A DNA stretch of 32,502 nt, from NCBI GenBank assembly GCA_018296165.2, contig JACKQL020000237.1, forward strand, positions 1 to 32,502, read 5' to 3'. Under the pieces are notes generated by a model, which had not been told where the DNA came from, did not search any database, and worked only from the letters and a program-made list of their open reading frames with translations. This DNA is from Termitomyces sp. T153. Taxonomy: Eukaryota; Basidiomycota; Agaricomycetes; Agaricales; Lyophyllaceae. Below are positions 19,500 to 30,927 of the stretch, one piece after another (the first letter of the stretch is position 1; each line of letters opens with the position of its first letter). A program made the translations under genes and the position numbers.

Positions 19500-19953
19500 C
19501 TGACTACTGGAGAGCTCTGGGGGACAGCAGGTGTGGTGGTGGGGCTTGTCAGAGCCATGCAGAGTCAATGAGTGTTGGTTGTGATCAGGGGACAGGCCAT
19601 GGTGATATTCTGATGGGATCAGTTGAAGATGTGGGCTGTCCCAGGGTCATTGTGATGCTCCAGAGTAGATTGGGTGAATCAGGTTGATGGACTGGTGACA
19701 TACAGTGGGGTCAGAAATGGTGAGGGATGGTTCCAGGGGCTCAGGAGAGTTAGAGAAAGTGTTGACGGCTGCAAGGAAGGCATTGGAGTTAGCCAGGAGG
19801 CCATCAGAGTTTGCTGGGGAAGTGTCAGAGTTATCCAGAGTGGGTGCAGAGGGTGGACAAGGGTTGGAGGAGTTCAATGGGGTGTCAGGAGGAGCTCTGG
19901 GGAAGCAAGCAGGTTGGGAACAAGATTAGGAGTCCAGGGAGTGGGTTGTGACA

Positions 19954-20883
19954 TTTTCTCCCCTTGTTGCAATGAGTATGATGCTATTATTTCATCTCCA
20001 AATAGAAAGCCCTAGATTGGGTTTGCATTCTTGGTACTCCAATGTCATTTAGAAAACACTTGATATCAGTAAAGATTTTGAGAATATGCCTATCAAAGTA
20101 TTGGGTAGCCTAAATATCATTAAGATGAGTTTTGCTTGTTGTTTGCTAGTGAATCACTGTGTCAGTATGAATAGTGGCAGATTTGGGTTGAGTGGTAGCA
20201 TTGTTGCTAGTGGGTTACCAATAATTTGTTGCTTGATTTGAAAGTCTTTGCTAATGTGGCTGGTGACAGGTTTGGTTTTCATAGCAACAGGCTTGTACCT
20301 CTTCTTTACCTGGACACCTTTTTGTTTAGCAGGTTCATTAGTGACAGACTAAGCAGCAAATGGAATGTTAATGTAAGTGGGGGTAATGTCTGCATGGATT
20401 GTTGTGACTCTGGTGGCAGAGGTTGGGCCACATGACATCTTTACTTGTTGATGGATAGTGGCAGAGAATGTTACTCTTTTCTTGGAGAATGTATCAGCAA
20501 ACTTATGACACTCCATGTAAGGGGATGACCCTTCTGTGGGTAGTCCAACCCTATTTTGGACTTAGCCACATAGTATGTTACCAGACTGGCTGCCTGACAA
20601 CTCCTATTCCCCTTTTGTCTTGTACTAGTCAGCCCTTCATAGTCATCAGACTCTATTTCTCCTTTTGATGTATTGATAGTAATTACTGCTTAGCATATCT
20701 GGGCCACTTACCACATATAGTATTAGTCATAGCATAGCCACAGATGTAGTATATAAACCAGTCACAAGGATAGAATATCCTTTGACCAATCAATAGCAGT
20801 GTTCCCCAGGTCTATCCAGTGAACTGATTGTGAGAACTCCAGTGTCACTGCCTTGCTTGGCTCACTGCACTCACCCCTTGCAT
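19954..20883. other. Unassigned CpG-poor stretch
   Basis: No product recognised in either strand. GTATATAAACC at about 20751 is TATA-like and may mark an LTR of another family, but no second copy is in the window to confirm it. Confidence 0.35.
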
Positions 20884-21474
20884 TGTCTCTATATACAGGC
20901 AGTATTTATACTGTTTGTAGATATAGTATTCAGAAAGGAAATATAGTTGCTGCCAGCAATGGCATCTGCCAAAGTGTCCATGATACATATTGGATGTCAG
21001 TATGGTAACCAAGTATATATATGCAATGTCAACAAGATGCATAATGAATGTCAGTAACAATAAAAGAGCATACCTAACATCAATGTCTGAAGTGTAGACA
21101 CCATTCAGGTATGTTTGTAAGCAAGACAAGAAAAATGATAAGTAAGAAGTCACATGGCTTTTAATATATCTGTTTTTGAAAAGAGGTATTGTTGTTGCTA
21201 GGCAAGGTTGCTAGTGATCATTGCTAAGGAAGGTCTTGACCTTATTGTTCTAGATACAAAGGCTAGATTCCATGTGATGAGGCTCATGATCCAGAAGTCT
21301 TGTGGTTGCTAGGATCCCATGTAATGGCTACATTATTCCAGACCTTAGGGCTAGATCCCATGTGATAAAGTTGCATGACTCATACATACTTGTGCTGTGT
21401 CCATATCAAGTGCTGCTCAGATAAGATAGTCCAAGATGTCAGTAATGGTGCTCAGTGACAGTTGGGTCTTATCA
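20884..21474 (+). mobile_element. F2 LTR copy d, 3' half
   Basis: Starts within the F2 consensus at GGCAGTATTTATACTG and ends GGGTCTTATCA, the best preserved F2 right end. A gag-like frame starts 27 bp later, which gives the F2 family its orientation. Confidence 0.7.
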
Positions 21475-21500
21475 ACACCCAATGGACCAACTCCAGAGTT

Positions 21501-22019
21501 ATGATGGCAACTGTCAAGGACTGCTACATCAAACCTCCAATACTGAATGAGGGTGATCTCACACCCAAGGTTGCCAAGGAATCTGCAATTGTGTGCCTTG
21601 GTTTCCTAGAGACAAAGGAGGTTGAAAGTGCTGACCAAATTTACCAGATACTTGTTGGAATTAAAGACCATCATTGGTCAATGCAATTGTATCATTGCTC
21701 TCTCCTTTGTCAACTTGATGAAAAAACTCCATGCATCTTACTTGCTGCATAATTGGAAGGCAAAATATTGAATCCATACCCTGTCTGCCAATTTCAGTCA
21801 CACCAAGCAGACCTTCTGGAATTTTGTCTTGCATTTACAAAAACTGCTCTGCCATTGGGTACACTGTCTCACTTTGAACTTGTCTAGCTCAGGACTCAGA
21901 TTGAGGCCAAGCTGGATTCTGCTTTATCAACTACCTACATTGAGTGCAATATCAATGATACTGCCAATATCACAATGTGGTTGGACACCATCTGCCTGCT
22001 CAATGAGACCCATTACTGA
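21501..22019 (+). pseudogene. F2 retrotransposon gag-like relic
   Basis: One frame of 173 codons starting MMATVKDCYIKPP shortly after the F2 LTR. Stops are TAA at 21750-21752, TAG at 21885-21887 and TGA at 22017. Segments such as GDLTPKVAKE, TKTALPLGTLSHFELV, LRTQIEAKLDSALSTTYIE and MWLDTICLLNE resemble the capsid region of basidiomycete Ty3-type gag proteins (helical, with a conserved hydrophobic/acidic pattern near the LRxQIExxLD stretch). The zinc knuckle expected downstream is not found; the element is cut before 22357. The assignment rests on position and pattern, not on a search. Confidence 0.55.
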
Positions 22020-22356
22020 ACTAAGAAATGTCAGAGAGTGTAACATGGTAATGGTTTGTAGTCTTGCATTCACACAGATATAGAAGTATCCCAATCATTA
22101 GGATTCCTGTATGTAGTGTAGAACAACAAAATATTGTCTTATGTAATCAATACTGTATAGATAAGATATGCATAAGGGTATAGTCTGTTACACTCCCCCC
22201 CTTTGGACTACAACATGATCTGAGTGAATGCATGGACAATAATGCACTATGAGATGAGGAGTGATGTGCCTACTCATACAACAGTTCAGCCTTATCAACA
22301 GGCAGTGATTATGAGTACATTGGGATTGGCATAACTCAAACTGGAGCCAGGTACTC
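22020..22356. other. Unassigned stretch between F2 gag and the next LTR
   Basis: Contains a run of C at about 22194-22200 in TTACACTCCCCCCCTTTGG. No coding sequence recognised. Confidence 0.35.
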
Positions 22357-23473
22357 TGATGTGCTCCTATGCTGCCTAGCTTCCATGCAGGGACAAAAGG
22401 AAGACCTAAACACTAACAACTAGATAGGGTAGCTGGCAATAGGAAGTTAATAGGGGGCAAGTCAGTAACCATCCCAGAAAGCAAGAGCTAATGGATGTGA
22501 GGGGTATGAGGAGTCAAGTGAAAAGTGTTGTTATTGCTAGCCTAATTCACTAGACAGTAACAAAAGGTTGCTGGATAGTATAAAGAGAGAGGAACAAAGG
22601 CAAAAGAGTCACTAGGAAAGGGGGAACTAAGCAATAGAAAGGGAGTGGGGAACAAGGAATGAACAAGTGTAAGATGAACTGGAGGATGAACATAAACTAT
22701 TTGCTAGCTATAGTTGCTAGTGTTGCTATGTCATAATAACACTAAGGATACCTGCAATTGGCACCCATGCTAGATCAAGGTCAGGGCATCAAGACTTGTT
22801 GCTAAGTTGTTGGCAATGATAAGAGAGAGCAATAAGAAATCTGAAGCTGGTAAGCTGAGAGCTAATGAGGGGAATAGTACTCTGTTTGTTGTCTTGTCTC
22901 TATGTACAAGCAGTATTTATACTGTTTGTAGGTATAGTATTCAGAAAGGAAATATTAGTTGCCACCAGAAATGGCATCTGCCAAAGTGTTTATGATATAT
23001 ACTGGATGTCAGTATGGTAACCAAGTATATGTACATGATGTCAAATAAATGTGTAAAAATTATCAATCACAAGAAAAGAGCATTTCTGATGTCAATACCT
23101 GAAGTGTAGATGCCATTCAAGTATGTTTGTAAGCCAGACAAAAAATGATAAGTAAGAAATCACATGTCCTTTAATATATCCATTTTTGAAAGGAGGTATA
23201 ATTGTTGCCAGGTAATGTCACTAGCAATTGTTGCTAAGAAAGGTCTCAGCCTTATTGTTCTAGATCCAAAGTCCAGACTCCATGTGATGAGGCTCATGAT
23301 CCATAAGTCTTGTAGTTGCTAGAATCCTGTGCAAAAGCTACATTGTTCCAAACCTTAGGGCTAGACCCTACATGATAAGTGTCATGACTTGTGCATGGTC
23401 ATGTACAATATGATCAGCTGCTGTCCAATCAGAAATGCCAAAGATTGTGCTCAGCAACAATTGGGTCTTATAA
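22357..23473 (+). mobile_element. F2 LTR copy e, nearly complete
   Basis: About 1117 bp from TGATGTGCTCCTATG to GGGTCTTATAA (TTATCA in copy d). The flanks share ACTC (22353-22356 and 23474-23477), a possible 4-bp TSD. With internal F2 sequence on its left it could be a 3' LTR instead; the TSD favours a solo LTR. Confidence 0.7.
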
Positions 23474-23479
23474 ACTCCT

Positions 23480-26320
23480 GCAGGCTGCAGGCCTTGGGCC
23501 TGTGGATCTGATGAGGAGGGACCAGCTTCCTCTGTAGCTGGTGTGGAGTGCACACAAGTGGGTAAACTGTGTGCTGCCATCCTCTGCCACAGGCTAGCTC
23601 TGGTAGAGTTCATTCCCACCAAATAATATAGGCCACATTGCTTATAATGCTAATTTGAGCCAGCCTTGCACTGTCTCAGTGCATTGAGGCAATCAATGTC
23701 CTCATCAAGAGGAGTGTATCAGCCATCCCATTTGATGATAGTCTCAGGAGTGCCATAAATTGTAAGACATCAATGACAAGCATCATTAATCATGAAGTAT
23801 TCCATTTCAGGATGATGGTCATGGTGTTTGTGGAAATGGTATTTCAAGCATACCACTCTGAACATATAGCAGTAGTTCACAAACTCAGGAGGGATCCAGT
23901 TGTGAAGCAATACATGGATAATGTCATCATCTGTGATCTGGTCTGCTTGGTGGTCATGGAAGACTGGCTGGTGAATGTGCACTTGAAAAGTAGCAAATAC
24001 ACTGTCAAATGGCACCTTGGGATGGGTGTGGTTGTACATGTCTATGGCCTCCTGATACATACCAGGACAAGCAAACATGAAGGCCATTTGCTCAGCAAAT
24101 GCTGACCTCACTTGTTCCTGTGGAGACATCAAGTGAGTGAGGGCAAACCCAAAGATGGTTCACCAGTGAATCTGGTAAGCCCAGTCAAATGCTAGTCCTG
24201 GAACCAAATTCAGCAGTCCAGGATGACAATAATGTAGCACATATTGTGCTATTGACTCCTGTCACTTCTCCCTTGCTTGCAATGGGCCTCCTCAGCAAGC
24301 TTCTTATGCCTGGTCTCTTTCTTTATATTACTTGCCTTCTGGGCACATTTTTATTAGACTGTGTCTTCCTCATGTCTTCCTCATTGGTTGACTTATTGTT
24401 GCTGACTGTTTCAGCCACCTCATCCTCTGCATTGCCAGCTGGGTGCACATGTGCACCCATTGCTGGACCTATCCAGCTTGCAGGCACAATACTCTCTACC
24501 TCCTCATCTAGGCAATTGTCTGCATCAAGGACAAACATAGAGTAGCTGGCATGTGGCATGTTCACAGTTTGCATCACCAAAAATTGAATGCTGCCTGCTT
24601 TGGCAGCTAGCAGCACATTTGCAAGGAAAGCCAGTATAGGAAGGTGCTCAATGTCATATTCCTGATTCATCTGGCCTTTTGAGGCTTTGGGAGCATGCAA
24701 TGCAACAATGCCTCCAATTTCTGGCACTGCACCCACAGCCTCCTTTAGAGTGAACATCAGTTCAAGTGTTCTAACCTAAATTCCAGAGGCCTTACCTTAA
24801 CTTGTTGCATCCACTACTGTGAATGCCCCTGGAGGCAGTAACACCCTTACATGCTTCACTTCAGTATGAAGTGCCTCCCCTGGTGTGGGCACCCATCTCT
24901 TGAGTACCTGGGTGAATTGCTTCACCATGTTATACTGTTGCTTTTGCAACAGTTTGATCATGTTGAGTAGCCTTCCCAGGACTATTCTTGTGAGTGAGTT
25001 CTGCAGCATTTCAATCCCTAGCAGTATGTCCTGACCCACTTGGATCAGTCTCTGTCTCAACAATTCCATGGTTGGGAATCTCTTTCTGACTCAGCACCTC
25101 CCCTTCCACATGTCCTTTGCCCTTCTCAGCTGCTAAATGCCTTGACAGCAAGAGCATTTGCTATCATGGCTCCTGCTGTGGCCTATATTTGTCATACTTG
25201 CCCCAACATGGAGTCAAGTCTCTTGCTCATGGTGGAAGAGACCCCTGTGGTGGCATTTCATGCCAGGGGGATGTGCTGTGGCCTATATTTGTCATACTTG
25301 CCCCAACATGGAGTCAAGTCTCTTGCTCATGGTGGAAGAGACCCCTGTGGTGGCATTTCATGCCAGGGGGATGGTGCCCTTCTCTCTTGTGTGCTCCTTG
25401 CAGAACCTGTTCTCCATGATCCACTTGTCCTTGCTTTGTTCCTCTGGGGAGAACAGCTGTCAACACTCCCATTCTTCCTCTTGGTTACTATGTAAACATG
25501 AAGGGAGTCCAACTATGCAGTCCACATCAGACATGCTGATGGTGCCTCTATTTCCATGTCCATTGGGTGGATGTTGTCTGAGTGTGGTGCTGTGGCAAGA
25601 GCCACAGCAGGAACAATCTGAAGTTGGCCCATTAGAGCCTATTGCTATACTGCCACTTGTGGTACCTGAGTCTGCTGCTGGGCCATCATGCCCCAACTTG
25701 TCATTGGAATCTGTCCTTGCATCAGGGCCACATACTCAAATATAGATTGAAGAAGGGCATTGGTCCTTGGCTGAATATAGTTGTAGTTGGGCCATTCCTT
25801 GCCACTTAGCAGGCTGCCCACTCTGAGCCAGCTGCACAAGTACCTGCCCAAAGTATTGCAGAAACACTGCCAGCTGGGGCAGTTGCTGTGCTATGCCTTG
25901 GAATGCATACACATTGTCCATGCCCATGCCTGACAAAGGGTGATGTTGTGTGCTCTAAGGCATGACTTGCACCTGCATTTGGTGATGTTGCATGCCCTGG
26001 GGCACACCTTGAGCCTGCATTTGGTCAACCAACATTCCTGCCAATACTCCATCCACCCCCGAGCCCATTAGGCTCTGATTCTGGGGGCCCAAACCATGCT
26101 TCAATGTTGTTGCTAATCAGTTGGTTATTGCTATCAAAGTTGGTGCACAACTTTTTTGACCAAGTCCAAAAAATCACACCATCACTGATACCATCACTCA
26201 TGTTGGTGTAATGTGGCAGATCTGATGTTTCATGTGGAGCACTCTGCAATGCTCCATCAAACTCTGGTTTAGACCTAGGCCCAAACACCTGACCTTCTAT
26301 TGTCACCACTGTGCACATTG
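23480..26320 (-). pseudogene. Decayed multi-exon gene of unknown function
   Basis: Minus-strand coding relic read from 26318 down. It opens with MCTVVTIEGQVFGP and a segment containing GVIFWTWSKKLCTNF, then Met/Gln-rich sequence with repeats such as QMQAQGVPQGMQHH, then LIQVGQDILLGIEMLQNSL and KRWVPTPGEALHTEVKHVR (to 24797). An intron of about 53 nt (24735-24787, GTAAGG to CTAAAG) may link it to EAVGAVPEIGGIVALHAPK (24323-24757). The last part (23770-24132) has SAFAEQMAFMFACPGMYQEA and a His-rich end (HHDHHPEMEYF). Stops and frame changes separate the parts, so no protein is possible. I do not recognise the family. Intron and size suggest a cellular or DNA-transposon gene rather than a retroelement. 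Confidence 0.5.
25174..25373. repeat. Perfect 100-bp tandem duplication
   Basis: 25174-25273 and 25274-25373 are identical by eye over all 100 bases. The unit length is not a multiple of three, so it shifts the frame of the minus-strand relic it lies in. Confidence 0.95.
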
Positions 26321-26331
26321 CAGAAAGGGAC

Positions 26332-26387
26332 CATTAAAATTTTAACATTAAAATTTTAACATTCTAATTGTAACATTCTAATTGTAA
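26332..26387. repeat. Four 14-bp tandem repeats in two versions
   Basis: CATTAAAATTTTAA twice (26332-26359), then CATTCTAATTGTAA twice (26360-26387). The two versions share the frame CATT-AA-TT-TAA. Confidence 0.9.
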
Positions 26388-26643
26388 CTAGTGGCAGTGA
26401 ACTTCTTTTCTGATAGTTCAGCTTTTGCTTTACAAACAAGTAAATGCTTGTTTGACTTAAAAAATGTAATATTTCCATTACAGTTTGCACAGCTTACAGT
26501 TCACACTCCACACTTCACAAGTCAAAACCAGTTGATTGATTCTGTCTACAAAGTATGAAGTAAAGTGCTGCCATGTAATTACAATAATAATATTTTATAG
26601 GTAGAATCATGTGATGCTACCACATAGTAATAGTAGACTAATT

Positions 26644-26778
26644 ATTGTACAGCACTGTGAGCGACAGGGCTGAGATCCTTCCCAGATGCTATGGAAAGTC
26701 AACATGACTCCTCAATGGTGATTACACTGCTGAGGAGTGATGAGGATGTGCCTCACAGAGCATGCAGCCCTGTACAAT
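26644..26778. repeat. Nested inverted repeats, 135 bp
   Basis: The outer arms ATTGTACAG (26644-26652) and CTGTACAAT (26770-26778) are exact complements. Middle arms CTGTGAG (26655-26661) and CTCACAG (26752-26758), and inner arms ACTCCTCA (26707-26714) and TGAGGAGT (26731-26738), nest between them. It could fold into a long hairpin or be a small non-autonomous element; no target duplication is obvious. Confidence 0.65.
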
Positions 26779-27337
26779 TGTGAACTAGGGCCATGCTGAG
26801 CTTGTGCACAGTGGGATCATCAGCATTCATCAAGACAATTCTAGAGGATGTTGTAGACACCATGAATATGAATGGTGAATGTCAGGGGACTTCTGTTATG
26901 ACCCATTCCCTGAAGCCCCATACATCGCCTGACAAACCCCCGTCCCCCCAGAACCCCCCCTGACGCTTTGTCAAACTTCCCCAGCACTCCGCGCCTACTC
27001 CAGCTAACTCCAACGCATTCTCAGCTAACTCCAACAGCCCCCTGGCCAACTCCAACGTCTTCCCCGCAGCTGCCAGCACTTCCCCTGGACTTCTTGAGCC
27101 CCTGGGACCACTCCCTCACCGTGCCTGACCCCATTACACATCATCAACTCGACACCCTGGCTCCCCCGACTTACCCTGAGGCATCACAACAACCTCAGAA
27201 TGGACCACGTCACAATTGACCCCATCAACATATCAATGTGGCCTGCCCTCTGGTCATAACCAACACCCATCAACTCTGTTGAGCTCCGCCAAGCCCCGCC
27301 ACCACAGCCAACATCCCCAGAGCTCTTCAGTAGTCAG

Positions 27338-27345
27338 TATATAAG
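27338..27345 (+). promoter_or_regulatory. LTR core promoter TATA box
   Basis: TATATAAG after CAGTAGTCAG, as in the boxes at 1801 and 2405. Confidence 0.55.
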
Positions 27346-27717
27346 ACATAGTGTAGCTACTCATACTCTAGTCTTGAGATTAACTACCTACTTACTGGCC
27401 TTTCCTAATGTGTTTCTGATTGTTTCTTCTTGTGTTTCATGTCCCGTGTCTTGTTTTTCCTATTCTCAGTCTCCCAGTCTTATCTCGCTTCTAGTCTGTT
27501 ATCTTTTTGTTATTGTTCCATGTCCCACCTGAATCTATTCTTGTTCTTGTCTTGTCTTTGTCTCAGTCCATTCAACTCTGTCTCGTCTCATTTAATTCTG
27601 TCTATCATGTTCAAGTCCTCTCAACCATAACGTCCTCACAAACTCTGCAGTTACAATTACAAACATCCAACACTCTTTACCAACTCTGGACCTTGCTACA
27701 TGCTCAGCTCTGAACCC

Positions 27718-28872
27718 TGTCAGGTTCCGCTGACTCCGGGGGCTCAGCTGCACTGGGCAAGTCCTTACTAGGTGGGCGTGATCCCCTTGCACTGGCAACC
27801 AAACACTCAAAAGCATTCTGGGCACTGATGGCTTGTGCGGATAGTCAGTGGGATGTGATCTGGACAGGTCCAGGGAGGTCCAGAGAAGTCAGATTGCGAG
27901 GAAACAGGACGGGCTTGGCAGGGTTCAGGCAGAAGACCATATGGAAGATTTGTGGACACAAAGGAGTAGGCGGTTACGCGATCAATGGGAGCGGAGCCGG
28001 GGTTTGATGGGAGATCAATTGGGGTTGATGGAGTCTGGGACCAAGCGAAGAGGGAGGTTCAGACCTGGTGAAAGAGTGTCAGGGTTTTGTAATCATAATC
28101 GCGAAGTTCATGAGGTCGTTAAGCTTGAGGAGACTTGGGCACAATGGCCGGATGGAGTCACCGAGACAGCATCGGACAAAATGGAGTGGAGTCGATATGG
28201 AACAAGAGTAGATTCGAGTGAAGATACGAAACAATAACAAGAATGATAACGAAATGGAGACAAGACAAGACCAGGAGACTGAGATAAGACCGGGAGACTG
28301 AGATAAGACCAGGAGACTGAGAGTAAGGAAAATGAAACACGAAACACAAGAAGGAAACAATCAGACCATAGGTAATGTTAAGCAATATCAAGACTAGAGT
28401 ACGAAGAGCTACTCAACGACTTATATACTGACTACCGGAGAACTTCAGGTTACGTCGGCTGCAGTGGCGGGGCTTGGTGGAGCTTGATGGAGTGGGTGGG
28501 TGTCGGTTGCAATCAAGGATTGGGCCATGTTGATATGTTGATGGGATCATTTGGGAACGCAGGTTGCCCCGAGGTTGTCGTGATACTCCGGAATGGGTCG
28601 GAGGAACCAGGGTGTTGAGTTGATGATGGGTGGCAAAGATCGGGGACAGCGGGGGTGGTTCTCAGAGTTTGGGAGATCCAGGGTAAGTGTCAGTGGCTGC
28701 AGGAAAGGCGTCAAAGTTGGCCAGGGGGCCGTCAGAGTTAGCCAGGGAGGCATCAGAGTTAGCCGAAATAAGTGCGGGGCATGGGCGGAAGTTTGGCAGA
28801 GCGTCGGGGGTTTTTTGGGGAATCGGGGGGTTGCTGGACGATGTGCAGGGGTCCAGGGGACAGGTCATGACA
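27718..28872 (-). mobile_element. Young solo family 1 LTR, inverted, TSD AACCC
   Basis: 1155 bp, TGTCA (27718-27722) to TGACA (28868-28872), with AACCC at 27713-27717 and 28873-28877. It lies inside the plus-oriented LTR 26894-29196, which continues colinearly on both sides. It is rich in CpG (for example GGTTCCGCTGACTCCGGG), the best preserved family 1 copy in the window. The inverted TATA box is at 28420-28427. The ORFs of up to 155 codons within it are LTR sequence, including the minirepeat block, and not genes. Confidence 0.93.
28420..28427 (-). promoter_or_regulatory. LTR TATA box, inverted copy
   Basis: CTTATATA followed by CTGACTACCGGAGAAC; the least mutated copy of the LTR promoter block on the minus strand. 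Confidence 0.5.
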
Positions 28873-29196
28873 AACCCCATCAATTCCTGTTGATCCCCTG
28901 TCAGAACTCTGGCTCTGCTCCTGTCATCCGTGTAGCCTTGGCCTCCTCCACACCTGCAATACTCACACATAGACTTATGCCTGAACCCCGCCAAGCCCAT
29001 TCCCCATCCCTGCAACTCATCCTCTACTCCTCCGGACCTCCCTGGACTTGCTCAGACTAATCTCCACCAACTATCCTCACAAGTCCCCAATGTTTGGAAC
29101 ACCTCCGAGTGCCTGGTTGTCAGTGCAGGGAATCACATCTGCCTAGTAAGGACTCGCCCAGTGTAGCTGAGCCCCTGTGGTCAGCAGAACCTGACA

Positions 29197-29662
29197 ACTT
29201 CCATTTCCAACCTCTGCAACCTATTCCAGTGCCTCTGCAGCTTGTTTGACATCTCTGGGGCTCATTCTAGAACCTTAGAGATCTCCAGAGAACTGCAGAG
29301 TTCTCAGTATTATTTCAGTAATTATCATTCTAGAGTTAGGAGTAGCTCCAGCCTTCTGTACAGTAGTTTCCATGCCTCTGCCATCTGCTGATGCACTGTG
29401 CCAAGCAGCAGAGATCCTTAGACTTGTTCTCTTCAGATTCCCCTCTGCTAGGTAATTAGTTACTGATTGTATTGTCATCTACTCTGCTAATATACTTTGG
29501 ATTCCCCTCTGCTAGCTGCATGACTCTGATCTGCTGCTCTGGAGGTTGCTCTTACAACAAAACAAGTCTCCTAGAACTGGTCTGGAAGCCCCTCCCAGCC
29601 ACAAGGAACCTCTGAGCTACTATCCATCACTTTTCCACCAGGATTAAGCATCATAGAGTTCT
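29197..29662 (+). other. Leader of gag copy B
   Basis: Colinear with about 3203-3671 of copy A, with the duplicated GGATTCCCCTCTGCTAG block. The upstream continuation of this leader lies left of 26889, because the solo LTR split it. Confidence 0.6.
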
Positions 29663-30886
29663 ATGTCTCAGCTTGCCAACCCAGACACACCCTTAGAGGC
29701 CCCAGCCCTGCAGGACAAAGCCTGGATTCACCTGCTACACTTAGAAACCCAGGTGCAATTAATGCAATCATCTCTCACCCATCACACTACTGAACTCTCT
29801 ACCCTCTGTCAAACCACAGATCTGATCTCCCAATCACTCCAGGCACTGCTCAAATGCCTAACTCCTACCTCTGCACCTCCCCTGGCTGCAGAACCAGCTC
29901 TAACCATGCCTGCACCCACCTCTGCAGCTCCAGTGACCCTAGGGCCACAGATTCTATGCCCTGTGCTACCAGATGCATACAATGGCACTTACTCTGGCAG
30001 GGAACAATTCTTGCAGTCCTGCCTCACCTACATTCACCTCAGTAGGGATGCCTTTGACTCCAACACATTGAAAATAGCCTGGGTACTGTTGTACATGAGG
30101 ACCAGATGTGCTTCCACCTATGTATTGTGAGTCTTCTGTTGCCCTGGAGGTGTTGGAAGTTTTTCAGACTGGGCTGCCTTTGAAAAGGACTTCCATGTGG
30201 AGTTTTACCTGTTAGACCTTGCCAAGAAGATAGCCTTGACTCTACATGATAGGGAGCAATACAGGCAAGGAAAGTGTATGCTGGATGCATACATTGGCTT
30301 GTTTTGGGCTCTGGTCAAGCAGGCCACTTACCCTGATGGCCTTCAATTATGCCTCACCTTCTGGGATGGCCTGCACCCTGCACTGGTGGAACACATTGAC
30401 AATCTTGCAGAGGGTTACTCAGATGATGAAAAGATTGCATCGTAGTACAAGGTGGCCTGGGACCAGTGGCAATTCATGGAGATCTGGAGGGAGCTCCACC
30501 ACCCACATTCCATGCTGTGCCCAGCTCCAATCACCAATTTCTGCCACCCCATACCTGCTTGCCCAATGCCAGCCCCTACAACTGCCATCCCTACAGCATG
30601 CTCTCTGCTGCCAGGAATCTCTATGGATGTGGATGCTGCCAGACAGCTTTGTGCTGCCCCACTGCAGTGCCAGAGATGCCAGAAGCCCAGGCACTTTGCA
30701 CAGCACTGCCCCCTGGGCCTGGAGGTGCATTACCTTTCCATAGCAGAGCAGAAGGAGCTCCTCCTGCAGCTGCTGGCTGCAAAGGATGCTGCCAGAGCTC
30801 TGCCACTTGATGAGCCTATGTCAGAGTCAACTCTGGAGGAGATCAGTGCATGTGCATCACCCCCAGAGCTGGAGGAGGAATTTTAG
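29663..30886 (+). pseudogene. Ty3/gypsy gag, copy B (two in-frame stops)
   Basis: 407 codons in one frame, starting MSQLANPDTPLEAPA like copy A. The capsid-like core reads REQYRQGKCM and LTFWDGLHPALVEHIDNL. The CCHC knuckle CQRCQKPRHFAQHC is at 30668-30709, and the end is PELEEEF. Only two stops interrupt it: TGA at 30128-30130 (copy A has CAA at this place) and TAG at 30443-30445. It is better preserved than copy A, which has a frameshift. No protease follows: similarity to copy A ends near 30927, where other sequence begins. Confidence 0.87.
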
Positions 30887-30927
30887 TTGAGCAACAGATG
30901 AGGTGTGTGCCTCTGTCACTGGGTGTC

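Larger units (their letters stand above)
17859..19953 (-). mobile_element. Solo family 1 LTR with nested F2 LTR, TSD TTTTC
   Basis: Starts TGTCAGGTTCTGCTGACC at 17859, ends GGGTTGTGACA at 19953, and is flanked by TTTTC at 17854-17858 and 19954-19958. After removing the inserted F2 sequence (17904-18857) the LTR itself is about 1.14 kb, as in other copies. The inverted TATA box is at 19492-19499. CpG is rare, so this copy is old. Confidence 0.88.
26894..29196 (+). mobile_element. Solo family 1 LTR in gag leader, TSD ACTTC
   Basis: Starts TGTTATGACCC (TGTCA in other copies) and ends AACCTGACA. It is flanked by ACTTC at 26889-26893 and 29197-29201. Joining the flanks recreates GTCAGGGGACTTCCATTTCC, which matches the uninterrupted leader of copy A at about 3195-3214. 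Without the younger LTR inside it (27718-28872 plus 5 bp) it measures 1143 bp. CpG is moderately kept. It carries the TATA box at 27338-27345. Confidence 0.9.

Noticed and set aside
25040..25745. Overlapping plus-strand ORFs with repeated segments, resembling a repeat protein
   Set aside because: The repetition is the 100-bp tandem duplication read in several frames; the minus strand fits better with the flanking relic.
26332..26387. CRISPR-like or centromeric array
   Set aside because: Only four 14-bp units in direct contact without spacers; a simple tandem repeat.
28593..29060. ORF of 155 codons on the plus strand
   Set aside because: It lies across the inner LTR end and its minirepeat block and runs over the TSD into the outer LTR.
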